A model generated the notes under the pieces. The model made no database searches. It had not been told where the DNA came from and saw only the letters and a program-made list of their open reading frames with translations. Source: Undaria pinnatifida (taxonomy: Eukaryota > Sar > Phaeophyceae > Laminariales > Alariaceae). Taken from it: a DNA stretch of 64,000 bases. Positions 12,492 to 23,900 of the stretch are shown here, in pieces; position 1 is the first letter of the stretch; each line of letters opens with the position of its first letter. Where the stretch lies: NCBI GenBank assembly GCA_012845835.1, contig JABAKD010000027.1:11459487-11523486 (forward strand), written 5' to 3'. The translations under genes and the position numbers were made by a program.

Positions 12492-13248
12492 CTGGGGTTA
12501 GCGTCAAAACATGACCGTTTACGTTGGATGCTAATACCGTCGAGGACAAAAGTACGCAAAACGCACATGCGGGTTGCGGCAATGCCATCAATTCACGACA
12601 TACTTTTCTATCAAGAAGGAGATTATGTCCCATACCGTACAATGCGGCGCCATCAACCGAGCTGCCTATTCAGAAGGAGAACAGCCGAACATGGAGAAGG
12701 CCACGCAAAAGCTTCATCCACGGTACACGCTCCTAGAAATTGTGCAAATGAACTAGGCACATACTGGTGTGGCGGATAAGAAGGGCCCGCAAACCATAAC
12801 ATAACAACACTTCACACAGACGGGTGCGCACAAACATATTTCTAATATCACCGCGTACTTGTACCACCGTAGAAAATCAACCATGCCAGAAATTAAAAAA
12901 CTCATTAATCTAGCACCAACACTACTGTGCCGCCATGCTGAACAGATGGTAGCGCACAACAAAAAAACGCCTACTGCATAGTACCCTGGCGTTAGGGGCA
13001 CCGTGAGGTGAGATTGCCAATGACTTGGTTTACCGACGGTATGGGGTCTCAGCGTTTGCATTCTACGCGTTCCATTGAACGATAGGGTCATTCCTGTTTT
13101 TCTCGGAGGCAGTGAATTCTGGCAATGATGATGAAGAAAACGGATGCTGTCGATGCAGATTCGACGGAATGTAAGTGGCATGGTCGTCTATAGCCATCGA
13201 TTTGCTGACAGATAATGTACCGTCTACCTAGGAGTTTGGATCGCCTAC

Positions 13249-14509
13249 CTCTCTCGCAGCATGTTGCTCGGTTGCAGCCGCCAGCGCCACACACCGTCTG
13301 GGTGTCTAGAGCAACAAATCCGTCCCCGCACAAGCTACCAGCTGCTCCATCAACGAACGACCCGCAGGTCTCGCGTACAACGGTCGGAGTTGGAGTTCGC
13401 GCGGGAAAATCTCCATGCGGACCGGATGAGGATGCTGCCGATGAGCTTGGTGAAGGCGTAGGTGTCGCCGCTGTCTCCAGTAGCGGCGCGCCAGTGGAAG
13501 ATACTGGCGCCGGTAACGATGAATCAGGTGTTGGTTGGACCGACGAAGTCGGCCTGGGTGTCGTCAACGGCTCGTCCAAAGGTGATGGTGTCTCCACCGA
13601 CGGTCGCCGTGTTTCCAAGAGCGGTTCTACCGTCGGCTGCCCCAGTGTTGGCACTGACGTGTATAGCGCTGGCTGTGCGGAGGTTTCTTTTGTTGGTGCT
13701 GGTGGAAGCACGATTGAAGGCATGGGCGATTCGAAACTCGGTACCGGTGAACCCGAAAATGCTGGTACGGCGGGAACCCGTGTTACCGACGTTATCGGTG
13801 CCGTTGGTGCTGCGGGCAATGTCTCCGATCGAGGTGCGTCGGTCGAAATCGCAGGTGTCGGCGTCGGCGTCGGAAGAACCTGCGGGTCAGACCCGACCAG
13901 TGTTGGTCGATCAGTCCCGACCGGTGTTGGTGTGGGCCGTTCTGTCGAGGAAGGTGGTGGTGCTACCGCTTCAGGTGGCAAAGTTTCTATTCCAGGTATT
14001 TCTTCGGCAGGCGTTTGTATCGGGTTTGACGTACGTGAAACCGTTGGAAACAGCGTGGTTGGGGATCGTGTAGCAATGTCCGTCGTCAAAGGTACAGGTG
14101 CCGCTGTTGACACCGGCAGTGTTCCCGGGTGTGGTGTTTCGGTCGAAGGCCGTCGTGTTGGAATCGGCGTTCCCACTACAAGGGGAGCGGGCGTGTCCCG
14201 GATTAGAGTAGGCAGCTGTGTAGTCGAAGGTGTCGGTGCCGGCGAAAACGGGTGTACTGTCTGCCCACCTGGCAATTGAGAAAACGGTTGTTTTGTTGGG
14301 GTAGGCGGGAGCAGGACAGGTGGACCGAGCGCATTTAGTGGTGGAGTCGAAAGCGGCATTGTCTTCGGCATCGGAGTGGAAGATGGTGGTATTAGCGAAA
14401 CTGTTGATTTATCAGAAGGTTGGCTCGGCTTCAGCATCGACGGATTCGACGTTACCAGCATTGATTGTGGAAGTTGAGCAGTACTTGGAGCCATCACAGG
14501 TGGACACAA
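13249..14509 (-). CDS. Exon D: Pro/Thr/Ser-rich spacer plus six-cysteine module
   Basis: An open minus frame of about 420 codons. Roughly the first 380 residues are Pro/Thr/Ser/Ala-rich with imperfect motifs like those of exon C (PTPTPAISTDAPRSET). The last 45 or so form a cysteine module starting at ETCGSF: C-x11-C-x2-G-F-x9-C-x4-C-x4-CC. It ends at a donor (GAGAGAG|GTAGGC) in phase 1, straight after the CC pair, as in exons A and B. The module is probably a small disulphide-bonded extracellular domain; I cannot name its family. The 5' limit is uncertain: the region upstream (14,510-14,934) encodes similar sequence but with frameshifts. So this could be the continuation of exon C after sequence errors or decay, or the first intact exon of a second gene. 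Confidence 0.68.
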
Positions 14510-14934
14510 GGTGTCACTAGCTTTGGTTCAACTAAGGGCGCTTTCGTCGGCATTTGCCTCCCTACTGTGGCTGGTGCAGGTATAGGCAACGGTGTGAGTA
14601 AGGAAATTGGGGCAAGTGATGGCGAAGTGAGCGGTTTCGGAAGGCGGTAATCACGTAGAAGGTGCTTGTGTCGGCGTCGGTACACGTAAAGCGGGTTGAT
14701 TCGACGATATCAGTGCTATCCTAGGCAGCGAGGTATTCAATAGCCTGAGTACGAGCAGTGTCGGAGATGAAGTTTCCAGACCCGGCACTCTCACTGAAGG
14801 TGCTTTGGTCGGTAATGAGAACCTAATACAGGTGGAACCGAAGAGTCCTCCAGCATTGCTGTCGGCTGCTCCATCGTCGAAGAGGTTGCCGCCGTCGATA
14901 CCCGCGGCACCGTATCATGAGTGGCAATATTGAT
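14510..14934 (-). pseudogene. Frame-broken stretch of the Pro/Thr repeat between exons C and D
   Basis: The minus strand keeps the repeat style but in changing frames: 'PTKAPSVRVPGLETSSPT', then 'RVPTPTQAPST' followed by a stop, then 'SPSLAPISLLTPLPIPAP', then exon D. At least three shifts plus the stop at 14,935-14,937 interrupt it. It can be genuine decay separating two genes, or indel errors in a repeat-rich assembly. I saw no convincing intron that would remove it. Confidence 0.55.
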
Positions 14935-17900
14935 CTAAGATCCTTGTGCTGGCGTCCTTGAAATCAGCACGGATGGACCAGACTTGATTGGCGCTGGAGT
15001 CGGCAGCTGTACTGTGGAACACGTCGGAACAGCGGGTGGCGTGTGCGAAGCTGGTGCTTCGCTGGAAGGTCGGGTCAGTAATGGAGTGATCAGCGAAGAT
15101 GAAACTGGAGTACCTGGTACTGATGCGGGAAGCTGCGTAGTTGAAGACGTGGGTTCCACCACCGGCGGGGACGGTGTATCCGGTAGCTGAGCGTTACGTG
15201 AAGGCGCTTCGGTCCGCGTGGAAGTACCAAATGATGACGGAAATGGCGTGGGTACCTTAGCCCAACCAGGCGCATTAGTTAAAGATCCTCCGGCCGGCGT
15301 CGGTGTAATCAGTACGGGTAGACCGGCACTGATCGGCGCTGGAGTGGGCAACGATACTGTCGCAGGCATCGGAGCCATTGTTTCAGGGAACGGCGATTGA
15401 AAAACTGGTGCTTGGCTGGAAAATTGGGTTGGAAGTAGAACCGTCAATGAAGATGGAACCGGCGTGGCCGGCAGAGACGCAGGAAGCGTCGTCGTTGAAG
15501 ACGCTGGTGGGACTTCTGTTGGGGATATTGTGTTCGGCAGTTGCAGTTCGGGCGAAGGCACTTGAGTCAGCGTTGGGGTGCCGAGGGTGGCAGGTGCTGA
15601 CGTGGGTGGCGTGGACGTGGAAGATGGCACCGGCGTGGGTGACATCGATGCGGGGAGAATCGTCGTCGAAGACGTTGGTGCGGGTGGCACAAATACGGGA
15701 AGATTCGTCGTTGACGACGTTGGAATATTTGACGGGGATGGTGTGTCCGGTAGCTGCATTTCGGGTGAAGGCGCTTGAGTCAGCGTTGGGGTACCGAAGG
15801 CGGCAGGCGTGGGCAGTGATGTAGTCGAGGGCACCGGGTTGCGCAGAGTCGGGAACACAGTTCCCAAACGCGGCGATTCCGTGAACCGTTCCTCGGTAGG
15901 TGATGGAAAAGTTGATAACGGTGGAGCCGAAGTGTCCGGCATTGGTGTTGGCGGATTCATCGGCAGAGGCGTTGGTGCTCCCATTACCGGTGGCACCGTA
16001 GCTAAACCTGGCGCATTGGTCGAACGTTCTTCATCTGGCGCCGGTGTCATGAGTACAGGTGGATCGAAACGGATCGGATATGGAGACGGCAGCTGTACTG
16101 TCGAAGGCATCGGGGCCATGGTTGTAGGGGGTGGCGTGTGCAAAACTGGTGCTTGGCTGGAAATTTGGGTCGGTATTTGCGTGGGCGTGGAAGATGACAC
16201 CGGCGTGGGTAGCACCGATGACGGAAGTGTCGTTTTGGAATATGAAGGTGCGACTTCTGTCGGGGACGGTGTGCCCAATGGCTGCGTTTCGAGTGAAGGA
16301 ACCTGGGTCAGCGTTGGGGTACCGAAGGCGGCAGGTGCTGGCGTGGGCGGCGGTGTAGTCCGGGGCACCGGGTCGTGCAGGGTCGGAGACATGGTTTCCA
16401 ATCCCGGCGACCCTGTAAACAGTTCCTCGGTCGTTGATGGGGAACTTGGTACCGGTCGAACCGAAGTGTTCGGCATTGGTGTCGGTGGATGCATCGTCGG
16501 AGGCATTTGCGCCACCGTTACCGGTGGCTCCGTAGAACTAGGCGCATTGGTGGGACGCTCTTGAGATGGCGTCGGTGTATCTAGTACAGGAGGACCGGAA
16601 CTGATTGGCACTGGAGTAGGCAGATATACTGTCGCAGGCGTCGGGGCCATGGTTGCAGGGGGTGGCGTATGCCATCCGGCAGCTTTGCTGGAAGATTGGG
16701 TAGGGACAAGCGTGGACGTGGAAGATGGCACCGGCGTGGGTGACATCGATGCGGGGAGAATCGTCGTCGAAGACGTTGGTGCGGGTGGCACAAATACGGG
16801 AAGATTCGTCGTTGACGACGTTGGAATATTTGACGGGGATGGTGTGTCCGGTAGCTGCATTTCGGGTGAAGGCGCTTGAGTCAGCGTTGGGGTACCGAAG
16901 GCGGCAGGCGTGGGCAGTGATGTAGTCGAGGGCACCGGGTTGCGCAGAGTCGGGAACACAGTTCCCAAACGCGGCGATTCCGTGAACCGTTCCTCGGTAG
17001 GTGATGGAAAAGTTGATAACGGTGGAGCCGAAGTGTCCGGCATTGGTGTTGGCGGATTCATCGGCAGAGGCGTTGGTGCTCCCATTACCGGTGGCACCGT
17101 AGCTAAACCTGGCGCATTGGTCGAACGTTCTTCATCTGGCGCCGGTGTCATGAGTACAGGTGGATCGAAACGGATCGGATATGGAGACGGCAGCTGTACT
17201 GTCGAAGGCATCGGGGCCATGGTTGTAGGGGGTGGCGTGTGCAAAACTGGTGCTTGGCTGGAAATTTGGGTCGGAATTTGCGTGGGCGTGGAAGATGACA
17301 CCGGCATGGGTAGCACCGATGACGGAAGTGTCGTTCTGGAATATGAAGGTGCGACTTCTGTCGGGGACGGTGTGCCCAATGACTGCGTTTCGAGTGAAGG
17401 AACCTGGGTCAGCGTTGGGGTACCGAAGGCGGCAGGTGCTGGCGTGGGCGGCGGTGTAGTCCGGGGCACCGGGTCGCGCAGGGTCGGGGACATGGTTCCC
17501 AATCCCGGCGACCCTGTAAACAGTTTCTCGGTCGGTGATGGGGAACTTGGTACCGGTCGAACCGAAGTATTCGGCATTGGTGTCGGTGGATGCATCGTCG
17601 GAGGCATTGGCGCCACCGTTACCGGTGGCTCCGTAGAACTAGGCGCATTGGTGGGACGTTCTTGAGATGGCGTCGGTGTATCTAGTACAGGAGGACCGGA
17701 ACTGATTGGCGCTGGAGTAGGCAGATATACTGTCGCAGGCGTCGGGGCCATGGTTGCAGGGGGTGGCGTATGCCATCCGGCAGCTTTGCTGGAAGATTGG
17801 GTAGGGACAAGCGTGGACGTGGAAGATGGCACCGGCGTGGGTGACATCGATGCGGGGAGAATCGTCGTTGAAGACGTTGGTGCGGGTGGCACAAATACGG

Positions 17901-20900
17901 GAAGATTCGTCGTTGACGACGTTGGTGAAATATTTGACGGGGATGGTGTTTCCAGTAGCTGCATTTCGGGTGAAGGCGCTTGAGTCAGCGTTGGGGTACC
18001 GAAGGCGGCAGGCGTGGGCAGTGATGTAGTCGAGGGCACCGGGTTGCGCAGAGTCGGGAACACAGTTCCCAAACGCGGCGATTCCGTGAACCGTTCCTCG
18101 GTAGGTGATGGAAAAGTTGATAACGGTGGAGCCGAAGTGTCCGGCATTGGTTTTGGCGGATTCATCGGCAGAGGCGTTGGTGCTCCCACTACCGGTGGCA
18201 CCGTAGCTAAACCTGGCGCATTGGTCGAACGTTCTTCAGCTGGCGTCGGTGTCATGAGTACGGGTGGATCGAAACGGATCGGATATGGAGACGGCAGCTG
18301 TACTGTCGAAGGCGTCGGGGCCATGGTTGCAGGGGGCGGCGTGTGAAAAACTGGTGCTTGGCTGGAAATTTGGGTCGGAAATGGTGTGGTCGTTGAAGAC
18401 GGTGTCGGCGTGGGTGGCGCAGATGCAGGAAGCGTCGTTGTTGACGATGAAGGCGCGACTTCTGTCGGGGAAGGTATGTCCGGTAGCTTCGTTCCGGTTA
18501 AAGGCGCTTGTGTCAGCGTTGGGGTACTAAAAGCAGCCGGTGCTGGCGTCGGCAGCGGTGTAGTCGGGGGCACCGGGTGGCGCCGGGTCGGGGACAAAGT
18601 TGCCAAACCCGGCGATTCTAGAACCGGTATCTCGGTCGGTGATAGGGAAATTGATATCGGTGAAACCGAAGTGTCCGGCATTGGGGTCTGCGGATGCATC
18701 GTCGGAGGCACGGGTGCCACCGTGACGGGCGGCACCGTAGACAAACCTGGCGCATTGGGCGAACGTTCTTGAGCTGGCGTCGGTGTAATCAGTACGGGTG
18801 GACCGAAACTGATCGGCACTGGAGTAGGCAGCTGTACTGTCGCAGGCATTGGGGCCATGGTTGCAAGGGGTCGTGTGGGGGAAGCTGGTACTGCGCTAGG
18901 GGGTTGGGTAGGTGTCGGCATGGTTGTTGACCATGGAACCAGCGTGTACGACACCGGCGCGGGAAATGTCGTCGGTGGAGACGCTGGTGCGACCCCTGTT
19001 GGAGACGATGTGTTGGGTGGCTGTTTTTCAAGCGAAGGCGCTTGAGTCGGCGTTGGGTTACCAAAGGCGGCTGGTACTGGCGTCGGCCGCGGTGTAGTCG
19101 AGGCAATAGGAGCCATTGGTGTCGGTGTTGACGCTTTCGAAATTGGTGCTCCTGTGGACGGCGCAAGTGTTGGGGTCTGTACCCGTGATACCGTAGGGTC
19201 CGGCGTCGCCGGTATTTCTGTGGGCAGCGACGTCGTCAAAGGCACCGTTGCAACAGGTGTCGGTGCTCCGGTGAAAGGTACCCTTGTCGCCCCCGTTGGT
19301 ACCATCTGTACACTTGGCGCATTGGTGGAAAGTTTTTGTGTCGGCAGACCCACAGCGGCCGGTGCTTGTGTTGCCACGGGTTTGACCTTTGTCGGCGACA
19401 TTGTTTTCTGGACTGAAGGTTTGGTCGACAGCGCTTCTATCGGCATCGGTGAAGGCAATACCGGTGGATCTGACATGGTCGGCAATGACGTTGGTGGTTG
19501 CGTCGTTAACGATGTCGGTGCCGTGGTTGTCGACGGCGGTACGTTCAAACGGGGAGCTTCCGTGAAAAGATCGTCTGTCGGCGCTGGCGATAACATCACC
19601 GGCGTCTCCGATATCGCCAGGTCTGGTGATGGCTGCTGGGTTGCTAACTCTACAGGTATCATCGCTGTCGGTGACAATGTTAACGACGGTGGCTCTCCTG
19701 CCAAAGGCCCTTGTGTGGGCGTCAGCGTGCCTGATATTGGTGTTCCCAACGCTGCCGGCGCTTGTGTTGACACCGGTCTGACCGTTCCCGGGCTCGGTGG
19801 CAGCGCTGGCGCTATGGCCGAAGGCGCATGTGTCGGTATCAACAATATTATTGCAGGCGGATCGGACGTGGTCGGTAGTATCGTGGGCGACTCGGTCTTA
19901 AGTGACGTAGGTGCAATCATAGTAGGTGTAATTGTTTGCAGATGTGGCGATTCTGTCACAGGAGCGTCAATCGGAGCTGACGAGAGCATTACTGGCGGAT
20001 CTGATGCCACCACCTCTGGTGTTGGAAGCTGGGTCGCTAAGCTTACCGGTGCCACCGTTGTCGGTAACGGTGTTGTCACCGTTGCTGGAAGCTGGGTCGC
20101 TAAGCTTACCGGTGCCACCGTTGTCGGTAACGGTGTTGTCACTGTTGTCGGTGACGGTGTTGTCACTGTCGTTGGTGATAGTTTCGTCACTATTGTCGGT
20201 GACGGTGTTTTCACTGTCGTTGGTGATAGTTTTGTCACTACTGTCGGTGACGGTGTTGTCATCGTTGTCGATGACGATTTCGTCACCGTCGTCGGTGAGA
20301 GTGTTTCCGGCAGCGTCGGTTCTGACGAACGTGCTCGTGTAGGCGTAAGGGTGTTCAATACCCGTGGACCCGACGTGGCTGGTACTTGCGTTGCTACTGG
20401 CCCGACAGTTGCTGGGGTAGGTGTTCCAGAAGCTGGCGTTGCCGTCGAAAGCACATGTGTCGGCATCGCCGAAGCCCATACCGGTGGGTCAGAAGTCTTC
20501 TCCAGAGACGTGGGTGGCTGTGCTGTTGATGGTACCGGTGCACTTGTCTCTGGCGATAGTGATTCTAGTCGGGGCGCTGCCGTCGAAGGCTTCTCCGTTG
20601 GCTCCAGCGACAGCATTACCGGCCGATCTGAAATGCCCAACTCTGGTGTTGGCAGCTGGGTAGCCAACTCTACCGGCGCCTCCGGTGTCGGAGACAGTGT
20701 TTTCGTCGTTGTTTCTCCTGACGAAGGCGCTTGTGTGGGTGACAGCGTGCTCGATATCGGTGGCCTCGACGTGGCCGGTGCTTTTGTGGCCACCGGTCCG
20801 ACCGTTGCCGGGGTCGTCGTTCCCAGAACGGGCGCATTCGTCAAAGGCACTTGTGTTGACATTGGAGAAATCAATACCGGTGACGTAGACGCGCTCGATT

Positions 20901-23900
20901 CTGGTGTGGGTGGCTGCATCGTTGATGGAACGGTTGATACCGTAGCTGGTTGTATCGTTTCCAACCTCGGCGCTTCCGTCAAACGACCGTTCGTCGGCGC
21001 CAGCGATAGCATTACCGGCTGATCTGATATCACCAGCTCCGGTGTCGGCAACTGGGTCGTCAACTCTATCTGCGTCGCTGTTGTCGGTGACACTGTTTCT
21101 GGCAGCGTTGTGTCTGCCGACGGCGCTTGTGTGGGCACCATCGTGCTCGATATTGGTGGACTTGACGTGGCCGGTGGTATTGCTGCTGCCGGTCCGAACA
21201 TTGTCGGGGCCGATGTTGCAAGATCTGGAGCTTTGGTCGAAGGCACGTGTGTCGGCATCAGCGAAATATATACAGGTGCATCGGACGTCGTCGGTAATGG
21301 CGTCGGTACCTGTGTCGTTGACGGCGTCGCTGTCACTGTACCAGGCGACGGCGTTTCTAGGAGCGGCGCTGCTGTCAGAGAAGCGTCCGTCGGTGCCAGT
21401 GAGAGCATTTCCGGCTGACTCGAAAACACGATATCCTGTGTTGGCAACTGGGTCGCCAACTCTGTCGGCGCCACCGTCATTGACGACACTGTTTCCGGCA
21501 GCGTCGGTTCTGACGAAGGTGCTATTGCGGGCGCCAGCGTGCGCTGTATAGGCGGAATCGACGTGGTCGGTGCTTGCGTTTCCTCCGGTCCGACTGTTGG
21601 CGTGGTCGATGATCTCAGAGCTGGCGCATTCGTCAAACGCGCTTGGGTTGGCATAGGGGAAGCCAACACCGGTGAACCAGACGTGTTCGTCACCGGTGTG
21701 GGTGACTGCGTCGTTGATGGCAACGGTGTCACTGTAGCTGGTTGCAGTGTTTTCATCCGCGGCGCTTCCGTAATAGGCACTTCCGTCGGCGCCAGAGATA
21801 GCATAACCGGCCGATCGGATATCACCACCTCTGGTGTTGGCAGCTGGGTTGACAATGCTACCGGCCCCACCGTTGTCGGTGGCGGCGTTTCCGACGCCGT
21901 TACTTCTGCCGATGGTGATTGTGTAGGCGTTAGTGTGCGTGATACTGGAATGCCCGACGAGTCCGGTGTTTGCGTTGCCACTGGTCCGACCGTTGCCGGG
22001 GTCGTCGTGACAAGGGGTGGTGTAGTATTTAACGGCGCTCGCGTCGCCATCGGTGAAGCCCATACGGGTGAGCCAGACGCGTTTTGTAATGGCGTAGGGG
22101 GCGGTGCTGTTGATGATGCCGGTGCACCTGTCTCCGGTGAAAATGTGTGCAAGCGCGGTGTTTCCGTTCGAGAAGCGTCCGTCGGCGCCTGAGATAGCCT
22201 TACAGGCCCCTCCGATGTACCCAGCTCTGGTGTCGGCAGCTGGGTAGCCAACTCTACCGGCGCCTCCGGTGTCGGAGACAGTGTTTTCGTCGTTGTTTCT
22301 CCTGACGAAGGCGCTTGTGTGGGTGACAGCGTGCTCGATATCGGTGGCCTCGACGTGGCCGGTGCTTTTGTGGCCACCGGTCCGACCGTTGCCGGGGTCG
22401 TCGTTCCCAGAACGGGCGCATTCGTCAAAGGCACTTGTGTTGACATTGGAGAAATCAATACCGGTGACGTAGACGCGCTCGATTCTGGTGTGGGTGGCTG
22501 CATCGTTGATGGAACGGTTGATACCGTAGCTGGTTGTATCGTTTCCAACCTCGGCGCTTCCGTCAAACGACCGTTCGTCGGCGCCAGCGATAGCATTACC
22601 GGCTGATCTGATATCACCAGCTCTGGTGTCGGCAACTGGGTCGTCAACTCTATCGGCGTCGCTGTTGTCGGTGACACTGTTTCTGGCAGCGTTGTGTCTG
22701 CCGACGGCGCTTGTGTGGGCACCATCGTGCTCGATATTGGTGGACTTGACGTGGCCGGTGGTATTGCTGCTGCCGGTCCGAACATTGTCGGGGCCGATGT
22801 TGCAAGATCTGGAGCTTTGGTCGAAGGCACGTGTGTCGGCATCAGCGAAATATATACAGGTGCATCGGACGTCGTCGGTAATGGCGTCGGTACCTGTGTC
22901 GTTGACGGCGTCGCTGTCACTGTACCAGGCGACGGCGTTTCTAGGAGCGGCGCTGCTGTCAGAGAAGCGTCCGTCGGTGCCAGTGAGAGCATTTCCGGCT
23001 GACTCGAAAACACGATATCCTGTGTTGGCAACTGGGTCGCCAACTCTGTCGGCGCCACCGTCATTGACGACACTGTTTCCGGCAGCGTCGGTTCTGACGA
23101 AGGTGCTATTGCGGGCGCCAGCGTGCGCTGTATAGGCGGAATCGACGTGGTCGGTGCTTGCGTTTCCTCCGGTCCGACTGTTGGCGTGGTCGATGATCTC
23201 AGAGCTGGCGCATTCGTCAAACGCGCTTGGGTTGGCATAGGGGAAGCCAACACCGGTGAACCAGACGTGTTCGTCACCGGTGTGGGTGACTGCGTCGTTG
23301 ATGGCAACGGTGTCACTGTAGCTGGTTGCAGTGTTTTCATCCGCGGCGCTTCCGTAATAGGCACTTCCGTCGGCGCCAGAGATAGCATAACCGGCCGATC
23401 GGATATCACCACCTCTGGTGTTGGCAGCTGGGTTGACAATGCTACCGGCCCCACCGTTGTCGGTGGCGGCGTTTCCGACGCCGTTACTTCTGCCGATGGT
23501 GATTGTGTAGGCGTTAGTGTGCGTGATACTGGAATGCCCGACGAGTCCGGTGTTTGCGTTGCCACTGGTCCGACCGTTGCCGGGGTCGTCGTGACAAGGG
23601 GTGGTGTAGTATTTAACGGCGCTCGCGTCGCCATCGGTGAAGCCCATACGGGTGAGCCAGACGCGTTTTGTAATGGCGTAGGGGGCGGTGCTGTTGATGA
23701 TGCCGGTGCACCTGTCTCCGGTGAAAATGTGTGCAAGCGCGGTGTTTCCGTTCGAGAAGCGTCCGTCGGCGCCTGAGATAGCCTTACAGGCCCCTCCGAT
23801 GTACCCAGCTCTGGTGTCGGCAGCTGGGTAGCCAACTCTACCGGCGCCTCCGGTGTCGGAGACAGTGTTTTCGTCGTTGTTTCTCCTGACGAAGGCGCTT

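Larger units (their letters stand above)
10639..13248 (-). other. Intron D-F or region of decayed exon copies
   Basis: If D is joined directly to F this is one 2,610-nt intron. It contains two diverged tandem copies of the exon-D Cys-module segment, listed separately. The rest has only short frames on both strands that I cannot support as genes. Confidence 0.45.
11380..13420 (-). repeat. Three diverged tandem copies of a ~0.9-kb exon-plus-intron unit
   Basis: The equivalent donor positions of the Cys module are 13,249, 12,356 and 11,433, spaced 893 and 923 bp. Similarity extends into the flanking intron: each interval carries recognisable 'AACGCTGAGACC' and 'GGTACACGCTC' type segments. Only the copy at 13.2 kb is intact. 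Confidence 0.6.

Noticed and set aside
13215-14279. 354-codon plus frame (Gly/Val/Ser-rich)
   Set aside because: Antisense of exon D; the minus frame has the Cys module and a donor site.
19154-21022. 622-codon plus frame
   Set aside because: Antisense of exon C, same Val/Gly/Thr shadow composition as the other plus frames over the array.
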